Source: Phyto melanocephala (lineage: Eukaryota > Arthropoda > Insecta > Diptera > Rhinophoridae). Taken from it: DNA of 64,000 nucleotides. Shown here piece after piece: positions 24,112 to 36,938 of this stretch. Every line of letters starts with the position of its first letter. Positions within the stretch are counted from its first letter, which is position 1. The stretch lies in the NCBI GenBank assembly GCA_941918925.1, contig OW799233.1, positions 114,697,833-114,761,832 on the forward strand, given 5' to 3'. The notes below the pieces were generated by a model, which did not search any database, was not told the DNA's origin, and saw nothing but the letters and a program-made list of their open reading frames with translations. Position numbers and translations under genes: made by a program.

Positions 24112-24796
24112 ACCTGTGGTGCACAAGGGTATATATAGCTTTGTCATTCCGTTTGTAATTTCCACAATTTTCATTTCCGACCCCATAAAGTATATATTTT
24201 CTGAAAGCTTATGAATAGTTAAGCCCTGACCGTCTGCCCGTCTGCCTGTCTGTCGGTGTGTTGGTTGAAATCAACTTTTAGAAGCAACTATATGTTCCTC
24301 AGATCTGTATATGGTATCAATCTCTTGGAAATATCTAGGAATGAATCGCTATTGAAATTCAGCACAATCGCCCGATAACTTTCTGAGATATGAGCAAAAA
24401 ACCACGACCACCTCGATTTTTTACACAATTACAACAACAACATACATATGTACATACATGTTAAAAACACGCAAAAAAAAAAAATTACAAAAAAAATATA
24501 TTAAAAATAAAAAAAAAATAAAAAAAATTACAAAAAAAAAATTAAAAAAAATTTTTTTAAAAAAATTTATAAAAAATATAAAAAAAAATAATAAAATATA
24601 AATAATATATTAAATAAAATAAAATAAAATTTTTTTGGCTCAGCTGGGATTCGATGCCACATTTATTCTAACCAGTATATACATATGTACGTATTTTATA
24701 TGAGATGAATGGTGATACAAACAATTGTTATTGCATGACTATACGATATGAAGGGTATATAAGATTCGGCACGGCCGAATATAGTACTGTTACTTG
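24112..24796 (-). mobile_element. GGGTATA repeat, copy E
   Basis: It starts TATACCCTTCACCTGTGGTGC and ends CGGCACGGCCGAATATAGTACTGTTACTTG, flanked by T runs. It has an A-rich core with one inverted GGCATCG segment. Confidence 0.75.
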
Positions 24797-26304
24797 TTTT
24801 TTAATCAAATAGTAAAGGTATTCACGTTTCCGATGTTAGTATTTTTATTTTGCAAGATTGCGAAAATTTAAAAAAATGTTTTAAAACACACAACAACAAC
24901 TTTGTATAAAATAATTTCGTACTAAGACTTACTTTTGTACTACCTCTAACCTAGTACATAAATATTCCCGACATATTTGTTGTATTTTTTACCAACTTTT
25001 AGCCATTTTAAGTACCTTAAAAGGCTATTAACATTTCATCTTCGTGTTCTGAACATTAGGCAACTTTTTGTTACAAATAGAGTTCATGTCGACCAAAGTA
25101 TATTTACTAAATTTTCGCAAGAGTAAATAAACTATAAATATGAACTTTTCCATCCCTGGTATACGAATTTGCCTTGAGAGAAAACAATAACAAAAAACTG
25201 GATTTGTTGAAGCAACTCGGTTTTTCATACACCTTTATGAATACGCCTTGGGCAATTGACTCCAAACGATGAAAGAAAAGTACCGTTAACATGCATTTCA
25301 AAAAGTTTGTTGTTGTTTTAAATTGAAAGCAAGAAAAGGTGTATTATTGCCTATCGAGCAAATTATTAGTTGTGCTAGACTTAAGTTATTGATAACAAAC
25401 GAAAGAAAGATCTTTTTGCCTAACAATATACATCAATAACGCTGCAACTTTTATTAAGTTTATTGAAGTACGTTAAGTGTTTGGCCAATTAGCAACCATC
25501 AGTTTTTTTTTACTATTTTCTGTCAAATTTTTATGGTTTCAATTAAAAAATTTATATTGAAACATTAGATTTTTTCTTTTTATTACGAAATTAAATGGTG
25601 ATAATTAAAAAAAATATTTGGAAAATATATGTTTTTACCGACAACCACGTACGTCTTTACCATCAGTACCCTTTGATCGGTATTTTTTTCTTTTTATGGT
25701 ACTTATATTCGTATGTAACCAGCCATTGTTTATAAAAAACTATCGAAATTATTGTAACGTAAGCGATAAAAATCAAAGCGAAAAGTGTGAAAATCTTGGA
25801 CTATTATTTTGAACAATATATTTAACAGATACGATTTTGTATAAAAAGAAGCGCTATGTCTATACATTGAATATATAAATAATAAAAAATGTTGTTCTTT
25901 AAAAAAGAAAATATTGTTTTTTTTTGTACATTTACAATTAATTGTAAGGGGTGTTTAAGATTCAATGCTCAAACTAATTTTTACTTCATAAAATTTTTGT
26001 TTTCTTTTTGTAAATGGAGAAATGATGTGAATGATTATCGTTTTTGCTGTTGGAAAAATGTTGTTTGTCGCATTTTATCTATTACAAACAAAATTTAACT
26101 ATAAAAGTTATAAAAATAAACCAACCAAACAATTACCAACTGTTTCTGTTCTGTTCTGTACATTATGAAAATATTTTTTTTTCCATTTTTATTTTCGCCG
26201 ACTAATCAACATCATTTATACAAACGTAGAACAATATTTATCCAACCATCCATCCATCCACTGCTACAACTACTATATTTATTCTTCCACCAAATTGGTT
26301 TTTT
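24797..26304. other. Gene-free stretch with a hAT MITE remnant
   Basis: At about 25030-25255 (minus orientation) the sequence carries the CAAGGCGTATTCATAAAGG end and the 'CAAGGCAAATTCGTAT...GGGATGG' internal block of the hAT MITE family. No host exon was recognised. Confidence 0.45.
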
Positions 26305-27523
26305 TATACCCGCCACCAAAAAAATGGTGGGGGTATATTAATTTTGTCATTCCGTTTGTAACACATCGAAATATCCATTTTAGACCCCATAAAGTATATA
26401 TATTCTGAATCGGGGTTTGATTTGATGTCGATCTAGCTATGTCCGTCCGTCTGTCCGTCTGTTGAAAGCACGATAGTGGTCGCACCGAAAGAGCTAGAGG
26501 GCTCAAATTTTGCCAGAATCTTTCTTATACACAAGGTTTGTTTGGGCTAAATTGGAATATTAGGAAGTGAGTTATAGCTCGTAATGCAAGAGTAGGTCGA
26601 ACAAACCGTGTCCTTCTAACATCGAATAAGATGGAATTGTGTTCAAACGCATTAACGTAGAGCCATGAAACTTCTAATATATATTTCCTGAGTAAAAACA
26701 ATAGTTTTTCTCGAAAATTGACTAAATCTCCGAATTAGGAAAGGAGTTATAGATCAAAATGTACAAAAATTTATACCGCACAGTGTATTTTTCGCTATAT
26801 TCAAAATTTAAAACGTAATAAAACTGACAAAATTAGATGTGTGATTTTGAAGCCATTGCTTTTTGGTCAAAGGCTTTGTACTCACGAAAAATAAATATGA
26901 CATGCCCTCTTCCCATATAACGTTTTACCTAAAATTCATGTAATTTCTCTATGAATAAAGATTTTGTAATAATAAAGGACTATATTGAATAATCTCAGTT
27001 GTATTCAATAACAGAAACTACTTCGACACGCCTACAATAACGCCCACTTTTCAGGTTATCCACTGTTAGTTAAATTTAAAAGCTCATAAATCCGAAAGAA
27101 TTAGAAGTATGATAATGAAATTTGCTACATATATTCTTTTAGTCAATGCCATTGTTATGTTAGAAAATTTAGTTGACACGCCCACTTTAACGCCTACCTC
27201 CCATATAACGGTTTATCTTAAATTCATATAATTTTTCTATGGACAAAGTTTTTGGAAGAATAAAATATCTTAGTTTTATTTATTAGCAGAAACTATATAG
27301 TCACGCCTACTTTAACGCCGACTTTCATTGAAAGAAAAAAATTACGAAAACTACCAGCATATCGAAGTTATACAAAGAAAGTGATACATATTTTAGTATA
27401 AAGAGATTATTCCATAGCGATTACTGTTAATAACAAAATAATACATTTGGTGCTGTAAAAGTACACAAAATTGGTGGTGGGTATAAAAGATTCGGCACAG
27501 TCGAATAAAGTGCTCTTGCTTGG
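26305..27523 (-). mobile_element. GGGTATA-type repeat, subfamily 2, second copy
   Basis: It starts TATACCCGCCACC followed by a GGTGGGGGTAT palindrome and ends GGTGGGTATAAAAGATTCGGCACAGTCGAA...CTCTTGCTTGG, flanked by T runs. Inside are repeated 'cacgcc(c/t)ac' segments and the 'gtccgtccgtctgtccgtc' tract typical of this family. Confidence 0.7.
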
Positions 27524-28865
27524 TTTTCTATGCTTTAATAATTTTTCGTAAATGTCTTTTGATATTTTTTGAGTAAAAATTTAATGCGTATTTAACAACG
27601 GTTGCGAAGCGTAAATAATACAAGCTTCAATAAAGGTATTTCTTCTTTAGTTTTCTTTTTGTTTTATACTGCATACTTGTGTGCTTTTGTAAAATCTGTT
27701 AATGTTTTTAATAAAATGTTTTAAAAACATGGTTGGTGGGAGCAATGGGTAGCTTTTTGGTATATTTAAAGTAATTTATGTTATTTTCTTAACATTGCGT
27801 CACGTTTATTTTAGGAAATTAGAAAACCATGTGTATATAAATTAAGTTTACTGTAAGATTTAGCTTTCAAGAACGTTAGGCTATATTCACATTTTAAAAG
27901 TAAATATTTACCCATATAAGCGTTACCATATTGATATTTAAATTTTTTAAAATTAATAAAGTTTTTATTTATTCTCGTGTAAGGTGCAATTGGTGTAAGA
28001 ATTAAAACCCGTCATCTTATAAATTTTTGTGTTTATTTTCAACAGTTATCCAGAAATAAATTAAACTTTATTAAAAATTTGATTATGAGTGATGAAAATC
28101 CAAGAGCAATTTTGTGACGACCTGTCACAACGGAAACATTATGTAATATCAATCCTTATTATTTTTTTAATTAACCGTTTCCATACAAAAATTGTTTGCA
28201 TTTAAAGAAATTTTAAATTTATTGTCATCAAAGAAAAGAGAAATGCACTAACAATTAAAAAAAAAAATACACCGAACACCGCGCCAAAAATTTTAAAAAG
28301 CAATTAAAACAGTGCTAAAATCACCGAGTTGACAACGGTGGTACTAAAAATCAAATCTTTACTACTTAGAATTTTGCAACCGAACCCATTATTTTAATAC
28401 GACGATGTAATTAGAGGCAAGTACTTACTATGCTCGCTTACAAATAGGGACTTACATAAGTACATACTTTTATAGCAATAAATAAGTAGTTGATTTTGAT
28501 AACCTCAATAACCTTTTAATATAATGGACTTACAGAAGTCATTCGATTCTTCTTAGAACGAAAATTCGATTTGATTATTCCTTGATACGTTAATTTGAAA
28601 TTTTAAAATCAGTGAAAATCAATAAGTCATCAGTTTGCTTTCCCGCTATGGTCAAAAACACTATTACTTATACTCTTAGAATGTTAAACTTAATGAGAAT
28701 TATAAAAAGTTAAGTTGAAGTAAAGTTTAAATGGCTTGTAACAACAAATTTCGCAATACAAAATTGTATTGTGTGTGCATCTAGGCAAATGTCTGAAAAA
28801 TAAGTACCTGTGTATCACATTATAAATCAAGTCATTACTAAAACACTTCTTATTAAGACACACCA
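27524..28865. other. Gene-free stretch
   Basis: AT-rich sequence without recognised exons or repeats. Confidence 0.4.
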
Positions 28866-29844
28866 TCTATATATATTAAAGTGAAACTCTGTGTGTGTGT
28901 GTGTGTGTTAGCTATAGACTCCGAAACTGTAAAACCGATCGGACTCAAACTTTGGCAAGTTGTTGTACACATACCAGGGAGTGTTTATGGGTGAAAAAAA
29001 GTGAGCGGGGCCACGCTCAAAAAAAATTAGTTATCAGTTTTAACTACTTGCACTTGACCGATTTGTCTGAAACTTTGCACACATATCGAGCTGTCATGAC
29101 TAAAAAATTTCGTGATAAGAAAAGTGGGCGGGGCCACGCCCCTAAAAAAGTTTAAATTTTGAGGTACTTGCACTGGACCGATTTTTCTGAAACTTTGCAC
29201 ACATATTAAGCTGTCATGATTTTATAATTTCGTGATTAAAAAAGTGGGCGGGGCCACGCCCATAAAAATTAGTTATCAGTTTTAGCTACTTGCACTGGAC
29301 CGAATTTTCTGAAACTTTGCAAACATACTGAGCTGTCATGACTTTACACTTTCGTCATTAGAAAAGTGGGCAGTGCCACGCCCATTAAAAAAAGGTATAA
29401 TTTTGAGGTACTTGCACTGGACCGATTTTTCTGAAACTTTGCACACATATTGAGTTGTCATGACTATACAGTTTCGTATTTAGAAAAGTGGGCAGCGCCA
29501 CGCCCATAAAAATTAGTTATCAGTTTTAGCTACTTGCACTGGACCGATTTTTCTGAAACTTTGCACACATATTGAGCTGTCATGACTATATAATTTCGTG
29601 ATTAGAAAAGTGGGCATGGCTAGGCCCATTAAAAAAGTTATAATTTTAAGGACGGACTTTTCTGAAACTTTGCACACTTATTGAGCTGTCATTACTATAC
29701 AGTTTCGTAATTAGTAAAGTGGGCAGTGCCACGCTCATAAAGAAAAAGTTATAGTTTTTAGCTTTGCACTTGATATTCGATTAAAATTTAGAATGCGATT
29801 AAAATTCATGAAGGGGCGTAGCAACGCGCGCCGGGCTTTTCTAG
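28866..29844 (+). mobile_element. Non-autonomous Helitron, copy 1
   Basis: Canonical Helitron termini: 5' TCTATATATATTAAAGTGAA preceded by A, and 3' GC-rich palindromic CAACGCGCGCCGGGC followed by TTTTCTAG and T. The body is about seven tandem units of roughly 118 bp. Each carries a GTGGGCGGGGCCACGCCC hairpin and the phrase CTGAAACTTTGCACACAT. No Rep/helicase gene is present. Confidence 0.88.
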
Positions 29845-29911
29845 TATATAATAAATATAAGACAAAAAAAAAAAAAATTTTTTTTAAAATAATAAAAATA
29901 TAAATATTATA

Positions 29912-30908
29912 TCTATATATATAAAAGTGAAACTCTGTGTGTATGTGTGTGTGTGTGTGTGTTAGCTATAGACTCCGAAACTGTAAAACCGATCGGGCTC
30001 AAACTTTAGTAAGTTGTTGTACACATACCAGGGAGTGTTTATGGGTGAAAAAAGTGGGCGGGGCCACGCCCATAAAAAATTAGTTATCAGTTTTAGCTAC
30101 TTGCACTTGACAATTTTTCTGAAACTTTGCACACATATCGAGCTGTCATGACTAAAAAATTTCGTGATAAGAAAAGTGGGCGGGGCCACGCCCCTAAAAA
30201 AGTTAAAGTTTTGAGGTACTTGCACTGGACCGATTTTTCTAAAACTTTGCACACATATTAAGCTGTCATGACTTTATAATTTCGTGATTAAAAAAGTGGG
30301 CGGGGCCACGCCCATAAAAAATTAGTTATCAGTTTTAGCTACTTGCACTAGACCGAACTTTCTGAAACTTTGCAAACATACTGAGCTGTCATGACTTTAC
30401 ACTTTCGTCATTAGAAAAGTGGGCAGTGCCACGCCCATTAAAAAAAGGTATCATTTTGAGGTACTTGCACTCGACCGATGTTTCTGGAACTTTGCACACA
30501 TATTGAGTTGTCATGACTATACAGTTTCGTATTTAGAAAAGTGGGCAGTGCCACGCCCATAAAAAAAGGTATCATTTCGAGATACTTGCACTGGACCGAT
30601 TTTTCTGAAACTTTGCACACATATTGAGCTGTCATGACTATATAATTTCGTGATTAGAAAAGTGGGTAGGGCTAGGCCCATTAAAAAAGTTATAATTTTA
30701 AGATACTTTCACTGGACGGACTTTTCTGAAACTTTGCACACTTATTGAGCTGTCATTACTATACAGTTTCGTAATTAGAAAAGTGGGCAGTGCCACGCTC
30801 ATAAAGAAAAAGTTATAGTTTTTAGCTTTGCACTTGATATTCGATTAAAATTTAGAATGCGATTAAAATTCATGAAGGGGCGTAGCAACGCGCGCCGGGC
30901 TTTTCTAG
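29912..30908 (+). mobile_element. Non-autonomous Helitron, copy 2
   Basis: Same ends as copy 1 (A|TCTATATATATAAAAG ... CGCGCCGGGCTTTTCTAG|T) and about eight internal tandem units. It is separated from copy 1 by 67 bp that resemble the AT-rich core of the GGGTATA repeats. The frame called on the minus strand (30438-30635) is just two repeat units. Confidence 0.88.
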
Positions 30909-32206
30909 TATGTAAATATATTGAAAAGTATGGTGTTAAGTAAAAAATGGTCTTTTCCTTTTGGTTTTTGATGCCAAATTTTTCGTAAAATTTGGTTATA
31001 TGCCTAACCTACAGTCTAGTATAAAACTTAACTCAAGCTGATTTTGTATTTCAAAAAGTTTGAGTGGGTTAGTAAAAAAGTGCTTTTCAAATGTGTATTA
31101 CAACTTGAAAGACAAATATTTAATGTGTAACACCAAAGCAAAGAAATAAAATTATTGATACATTTAATTTACATAAGATTTACCATGAACTATTTACTTA
31201 AAAAAATATTTAAAAAAAAAACGTGCTTTAAAATTCTATGCATTTACACATCACCTTTAATAGTTTATTATGTTTAAATCTAATTTTTATGATTCTTTCT
31301 TAAGCATGTATCAACAAAATTTTAATTTAATTTTTAGTCACTCACCCAATGCTAATTAATTTTTCACAAATTTAGATAAACTATAAACAAAAAAAATATA
31401 AAATAAATATATAAAAAATACCAATTTATGAAAAAAATTAAACAAATTACTAGAAATGAAGCTATAACTGTATAGAAAAAAATACAAACATAAAAAAGGG
31501 GCGAATTAAATTTTATAATAACAAATGCTTATCTAAGTGGAAATCTTAACACTTCATATCTGACCATAAACTATTTAAATATTTTTCTTTGTTACATTAA
31601 AAACTAACATTTACCTGCCAACATGTCATAATAATAAAAAAAAGTTGCCCTCAAAAATCGTTATAACTATCGGTTGTATCATAAAAAAAAGAAATTAGAT
31701 TCGTAAAATGTTTAGTTAAGCAGGAAAAAAACATCAACAACAAATTAGAAGGCCTATTAAAAAGGTGAAGGTTTATAATGAAACAACGCATAATTTTCTC
31801 TATTATTTGTATGTTTTATATTCGAACAAATCTAGGAAAAGAAAGAAACAAAACCAAATTCTAATGGTAGATATTTAAGTTTATATGCAACCAAAGAATT
31901 AACAAAACTTTAAAATTTTTATGAAAATGTAAGTTCAGCAAGCAGTAGCTGCAGGCGGTAACCAGAAAAAATGCTGTAAAAATATAATATTTAGGTGCAC
32001 ATCTGTACAGATGATGTATTTGTACACAGTACAACAGCAGGTCCCACGCATTTTTAATTCGCGCACTTTTCATCAATATCTTGATGGATTTATTTAAGTT
32101 TTTATTCCAATGGTCGACATTGTTGTAAATAGTTTTCAAATTAATATTACTTTGTTTTTACTTTGACATTATTTCGACAAAAAAACACTAATTGAGTATT
32201 CTTTAA
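30909..32206. other. Gene-free stretch
   Basis: AT-rich sequence. A 92-codon minus-strand frame at 31861-32139 has no splice context or recognisable motif and is not annotated as a gene. Confidence 0.4.
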
Positions 32207-32517
32207 GGAGCTAATACACGGCATGTTTTTTATATCTGACTTGTCAAATTCCACACTGCTAAATACGAACATGTCGTGTGTTACCTTTAAAACATGTCTT
32301 CTGTAAAAAAAACATGTGTTGAGACATCTGAAAAAATTTCAATTAGAGCGTGCTCTATTTTCTTCTGTCAAAACATCTAACAACAGCCGTTGGCAGATAT
32401 CTCTGCTACTGCAAAGAAGTCAGCGATGGTTGCCTTTAAAAGCACAATTTTGACAGACATGTAGATTTACATATGTCTCACAAATTTTCAAATCAGATGT
32501 AAAAAACATAGCGCTTA
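32207..32517. mobile_element. TTAA-target MITE, copy 1
   Basis: A 311-bp element with inverted ends (GGAGCTAATACACGGCATG at left; the right end is decayed but pairs through CATCTGA). TTAA is present immediately on both sides (32203-32206 and 32518-32521). A full relative lies at 53333-53635. TTAA duplication with G-rich tips suggests Kolobok rather than piggyBac, but no transposase is linked to it. Confidence 0.7.
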
Positions 32518-33108
32518 TTAATTACAAAAAAGAAAAGTACGAAGTGAAACATTGCATATAAAAATCATGCCTTCTAGAGGCGCCTTGTGAAGCAGGTAAG
32601 CACTAAATAAGCGATTCATGATGTGATATTTTTATTTAGCACAAAAACATAGGTTTTGAAGATTTTATTTTTATGATTATAAAAGCTAAGAATTGCGAAA
32701 TAACGAGATTTTCAATTTGTAATTTCTTTAAAAAAAATTACAGAAAAACTTTTGTACGAACATACCACCATTTTAGAACCACTGACAAAGATGATGATTT
32801 TTTAATAGTTCAGAAAAAAAATGACTAATTAACTGTTGTTGTTCTTGTTTTTAAATTTCTAACTTAACCTTCTTTTTCTTTGTGTACTTACTTCGTTAAC
32901 TATCTGACCACAAAAGAAACTTTTATTTAAATATTTTTTTTTTTATCTTAATTTAGTAATAGCAGTAAATCTCTGTAAAGTTTTGGTTATAAAGTGTTGG
33001 AAACTAAACAAAAATATAAAGTAATGTTTAAAAAAATCGTCTAACAATAATCTGAATATGTATAGTTGTTGTTGTTGTTGATTTTGTGTGTTTGTTCACC
33101 TCTTTCAG
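32518..33108. other. Gene-free stretch leading to a candidate acceptor
   Basis: Non-repetitive AT-rich DNA. The last 50 bp (GTT repeats, then a pyrimidine-rich tttgttcacctctttcag) looks like the 3' end of an intron on the + strand. Confidence 0.4.
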
Positions 33109-33201
33109 GTGTTGGAGGGGAATTATGCATCAGTGCGCAAGCGTAAACGCATTACCATGAAACAGCTAAAAATTACCTACAAAAACTACATACTACAATA
33201 A
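33109..33201 (+). CDS. Candidate terminal coding exon, gene unknown
   Basis: A good polypyrimidine tract and 'cag' acceptor at 33106-33108 open into 30 codons in phase 0 and a TAA. The peptide begins VLEGNYASVRKRKRITMKQL and is strongly basic. Base composition (GC-richer, many G-ending codons) stands out from the surrounding AT-rich DNA. I do not recognise the protein. Upstream exons must lie to the left on the + strand. The only phase-compatible donor I can name is that of PolA2 exon 2 at 10638, but nothing else links them. An alternative reading is a chance frame in conserved noncoding DNA. Confidence 0.35.
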   Translation: MLEGNYASVRKRKRITMKQLKITYKNYILQ

Positions 33202-33362
33202 CAAAAAAAAAAAACCAAAACAATTGGTTATATGAAAAACATTTCTTAATGTTTCAAAAAAAAAAAAAAAAAAAAGAAAAGAAAAAACACAAGAAGAAAA
33301 ATATCTGAACTCTTGTACTTTATTCATTTACCACTTTTATCCGTAGTCTTTTCTACAGTACA

Positions 33363-33382
33363 TCTATATATATAAAAGTGAA

Positions 33383-33419
<37 letters not shown>

Positions 33420-34236
33420 GCTATAGACTCTGAAACTGTAAAACTGATCGGGCTCAAAATTTGGTAAGTTGTTGTACACATACCGGGGAGTGTTTATGGA
33501 TGAAAAAAAGTGGGCGGGGCCACGCCCATAAAAAATTAGTTATCAGTTTTAGCTACTTGCACTTGACCGATTTTTCTGAAACTTTGCACACATATCGAGC
33601 TGTCATGACTATATAATTTCGTGATAAGAAAAGTGGGCGGGGCCACGCCCCTAAAAAAAGTTTTAATTTTGAGGTACTTGCACTGGACCGATTTTTCTGA
33701 AACTTTGCACACATATTAAGCTGTCGTGACTTTATAATTTTGTGATTAAAAAAGTGGGCGTGGCATAAAAAAAAGGCTATAATTTTGAGGTACTTGCACC
33801 AGACTGATTTCTCTGAAACTTTGCACACATATTGAGCTGTCATGACTAAATAATTTCGTGATTAGAAAAGTGGGCAGTGCCACGCCCATAAAAAAAAGGT
33901 ATCATTTTGAAGTACTTGATCTGGACCGATTATTCTGAAACTTTGCACGCATATTAAGCTGTTATGACTTTACAATTTCGTGATAAGAAAAGTGGGCAGG
34001 GCCACGCCCATAAAAACAATTTTAATTTTGAGGTACTTGCACTGGTCCGATTCTTCTGAAACTTTGCACACATATTGAGCTGTTATGACTTTACAATTTC
34101 GTGACTAGAAAAGTGGGCAATGCCACGCCAATAAAAAAATTATAATTTTTAGGTTTTTTCACTTGATATTCAATTAAAATTCAGAATGCATTTCGATTCA
34201 TTAAGGGGCGTAGCAACGCGCGCCGGGATTGGCTAG
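33363..34236 (+). mobile_element. Non-autonomous Helitron, copy 3
   Basis: Ends are A|TCTATATATATAAAAG and CGCGCCGGGATTGGCTAG|T, with about six internal 118-bp units and a longer (GT)n tract near the 5' end. One internal unit has lost half of its hairpin. The minus-strand frame at 33553-33843 is tandem repeat sequence. Confidence 0.88.
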
Positions 34237-35261
34237 TAGTCTATAAAAGTGATGTTGTTAAATTTAGTAATTATTACCAAACTAAATTAGAGTTTATATG
34301 CTCCAAAAGCCAACAGAAACAAACAAAATTAAAAAAAACGAGAAGTAAAACTAAAAAGTACTTGTAATGATGATTATTTTATTTGTTAATTTTGTCCTTG
34401 CAATATTATTGAGATAGATTAAATTTGTTAAGGCATTTGCAACATTACATATTTTGTAAAACAAGTCTAACCTTTTCTTTATAATGACACACTTTTAATT
34501 ATCAAACTGCTGAAAATATTAATTTTGTTAAAAAAATTTTTCTAACAGAAAAGAAAATGCAATTTGAATTCCGTGAGTTTTTGAATTTTCCCTCTTCTTG
34601 ACTGAAACGGCAACACTGCTCCTGTCAGCAGATATTTGTTAGTTAACTTTTGTTAAAATTGAAACAAAATGTGTAATTTTGTTTGTGTTTGACAGCCACT
34701 AATAGCAGACTGCCGTGATTTAAGGAGAAAATAGAAAAAGAAGCTTGATAAAGACTCTACATCATTCATTTCACTATTATTTATATTTCGTTGTGGTCGT
34801 GCAAGTATGGAAACATATGTATATAAAAATTCACATTATAGTTTTTCCGAGATTTAAGGAATTGTGAAAGCCATAACCATCTCACATAGTTTAGTGATTT
34901 AAATTTTTTGAATGATCACTTTGGTATGAGAAAGCTTTCCGCAAGACAAATGCCGAGATTATCAAAAATCGACAACAAACTTAATCGGATAACAAGTTCG
35001 CAGGAGTGTTTGGCGGTTGTGTAACGGACAGATCGGACATACAACTGTCAAAATAGTAGATTTCTCGCAATGATTCATTGGCAAAAAAGGCCGAAGTGGG
35101 TTTGCCAACTAATCTCAAAATTATGCCCAATTATTTGAAAATATTACAGAGGTTAGATTAGACAAAACCCCAACGAGATATGAAAGTCTTAACTGCATCA
35201 TCATAATACCAGAGAAAGGGAAATGAGATAAAGTAATTAGAGTAGCAAATACCCAAGACAT
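34237..35261. other. Gene-free stretch, partly LINE-derived
   Basis: The right part (from about 34920) is probably an upstream part of the decayed LINE at 35262-36160, but no reverse-transcriptase motif could be read. The left part shows nothing recognisable. Confidence 0.4.
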
Positions 35262-36160
35262 CGATCTTTATACGGGCGGTTTGAAGATTGGTGACCAAAC
35301 TGTAATCAGTTTATATTTGAAAAGCCGAAAAAGAGGTAAATATTTTCGTCTACCAGATCACGATATTGTTTTAAAGGCTGAAATTATGGCAATTACGGAA
35401 GGCATTAATTGAATGAAGGAGAACGAAGCTTAAATTTGTATATTTATGGATAGCCAATCAAGATCAAGACCCTAAGAAACTGAATCTCGGAACAAACTGC
35501 AAGAGAGAGATAAACTCACATACGAAGTGTAAACGTCTAGAGAGAATATGGATACCAGCTCATCACGCTATAATTGGAAACAAAAAAGCTCAACAATTTT
35601 CCTAAATGGTATAATTTTTGAATCACATCATAAATTTTCAGAGGTTCAAAAATTAATTTAAATTTTGACTGATGGAAGAAGAACACGTCAGAATGTGCCA
35701 AAATACTGCTGTCGGTAAGATGACGAACATAGTATGGGGTGAACCAAATTTTGAGAAATCGAAGGACTTAGAAGGTCAAAACTTTTATTAACTAGTGTAA
35801 TATCAGGTCACACGGAGATGAGAATTCATCTAGATCGCATGGGACTGTCGAATAAAACGACATGTAGAGCAAGATAAGACAAGAAGAAGATGATACTTTG
35901 GACTTTTGTCAATGTCCTGTGTTTGGGCTTATTAAACACAAGAACTTTAACGTGGACATTATACGAAACTTGGAACACCTAAGGAATTCAATATGAAAGT
36001 TGCTAAGGAAGGGATAGCTTCTTAAGTTGGTTTAAATATTTGCTGGGTTTGGGAGTATGATTCTGTGGAGGAATTTTTAACTCCTTGAGAGGACACAACG
36101 TGCCAGTTAGGCATACGTGTATACCTGTCATGTGTTTGGGTTTTTCAGTGTCCCTCTTTT
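35262..36160 (+). pseudogene. Decayed LINE fragment with RNase H domain
   Basis: Frames interrupted by stops and shifts encode recognisable RNase H blocks in order: 'LYTGG.KIGDQ' (normally YTDGS, so the first catalytic Asp is lost), 'LKAEIMAITEG', 'ICIFMDSQS' and 'WIPAHHAIIGNKKAQQ'. They are followed by the 'TGHTEMRIHLDRMGL' segment found after RNase H in R1/LOA/I-type non-LTR retrotransposons. The 3' end around 36097-36160 has an inverted relative at about 59833-59880. It is clearly dead. Confidence 0.75.
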
Positions 36161-36244
36161 CAATGTAGCTTAAGCTAACCTATTGGGTAAAATAGAAAGG
36201 AGTATAGAAACCACTTTATTTGGCCCAAAAATTTTTTTTACCAA

Positions 36245-36480
36245 GGCAATGCAATAGTGCACATATGAGCATCTTCCCAGAAAAAAATTCTATTCTCCGG
36301 ACTTAGTCTCGAGAGATTATTTCCTGTTTCCAAACATGAAGAAATGGCTCAGCTAAAAAAATTTTAAACTCTTAACGAATTCACAAATAAATACCAACGT
36401 CTTTCAATGGCCTCCGCAAATCTTATTTTTTGGAAGGGATACAAAAAGCAATATCTATCAACCGATTTTTATGATTTATA
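36245..36480 (+). pseudogene. Decayed mariner transposase fragment
   Basis: A short frame reads YSPDLVSRDYFLFPNMKKWL, the signature around the third catalytic Asp (YSPDLAPSDYFLF) of mariner-family transposases. A decayed 'NA.VH' trace precedes it. Stops follow immediately. It lies directly behind the LINE fragment. Confidence 0.75.
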
Positions 36481-36878
36481 GCTTATTTTATTTAAAATGA
36501 TCCCACCTTTCTGAAAAATGATAAAAGTGTAAAATTTTTATCCTAATATTTTTTGAATGACGCTTAGAAAACAAATAATAGTACTCATTTTGCATGTATC
36601 GCTACTAATATCCGAATAACTCCTAAACCATTGAAAATATAAAAAAAAACTTTATTTAGTTTAGACTAGAGGGAAATTTTATTCCGAACAATTTGCTAAT
36701 ATTTTCATTAAAATCGTGCTAATCATTCTCAAGTTGTGATGAAATGTATCGTATCAGTATAACCGCCTTGTTTTGGCCGAAATATAAGGCATGCCTATAA
36801 AAAAACTGAAAACGGATTTGAATCTATAGTTCACATAGTTTTGTTCAAGGCGCTTATTTTTTTTTTTTTTTGTTGCAG

Positions 36879-36914
36879 ACCAGTGAAATTGAAGAAACAT
36901 TGGACAATGCGTAG
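36879..36914 (+). CDS. Candidate terminal mini-exon, gene unknown
   Basis: A long T tract and ttgttgcag acceptor precede 11 phase-0 codons (TSEIEETLDNA) and a TAG at 36912-36914. AATAAA follows at 36939-36944, then a T-rich stretch, as expected for a real 3' end. With the exon at 33109 it could form a pair of alternative last exons of one + strand gene. The gene is not recognised and the peptide is too short to judge. Confidence 0.35.
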   Translation, partial: TSEIEETLDNA

Positions 36915-36938
36915 GGTTTAAAGAAGATTATGTTGAAA

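Noticed and set aside
28895..29155. 86-codon + strand frame
   Set aside because: It lies entirely within Helitron copy 1; the peptide is the 118-bp repeat unit.
33553..33843. 96-codon minus-strand frame with CAKFQKN repeats
   Set aside because: Tandem repeat units of Helitron copy 3.
28866..34236. CRISPR-like array
   Set aside because: Units are contiguous 118-bp tandem repeats without unique spacers, inside eukaryotic Helitrons.
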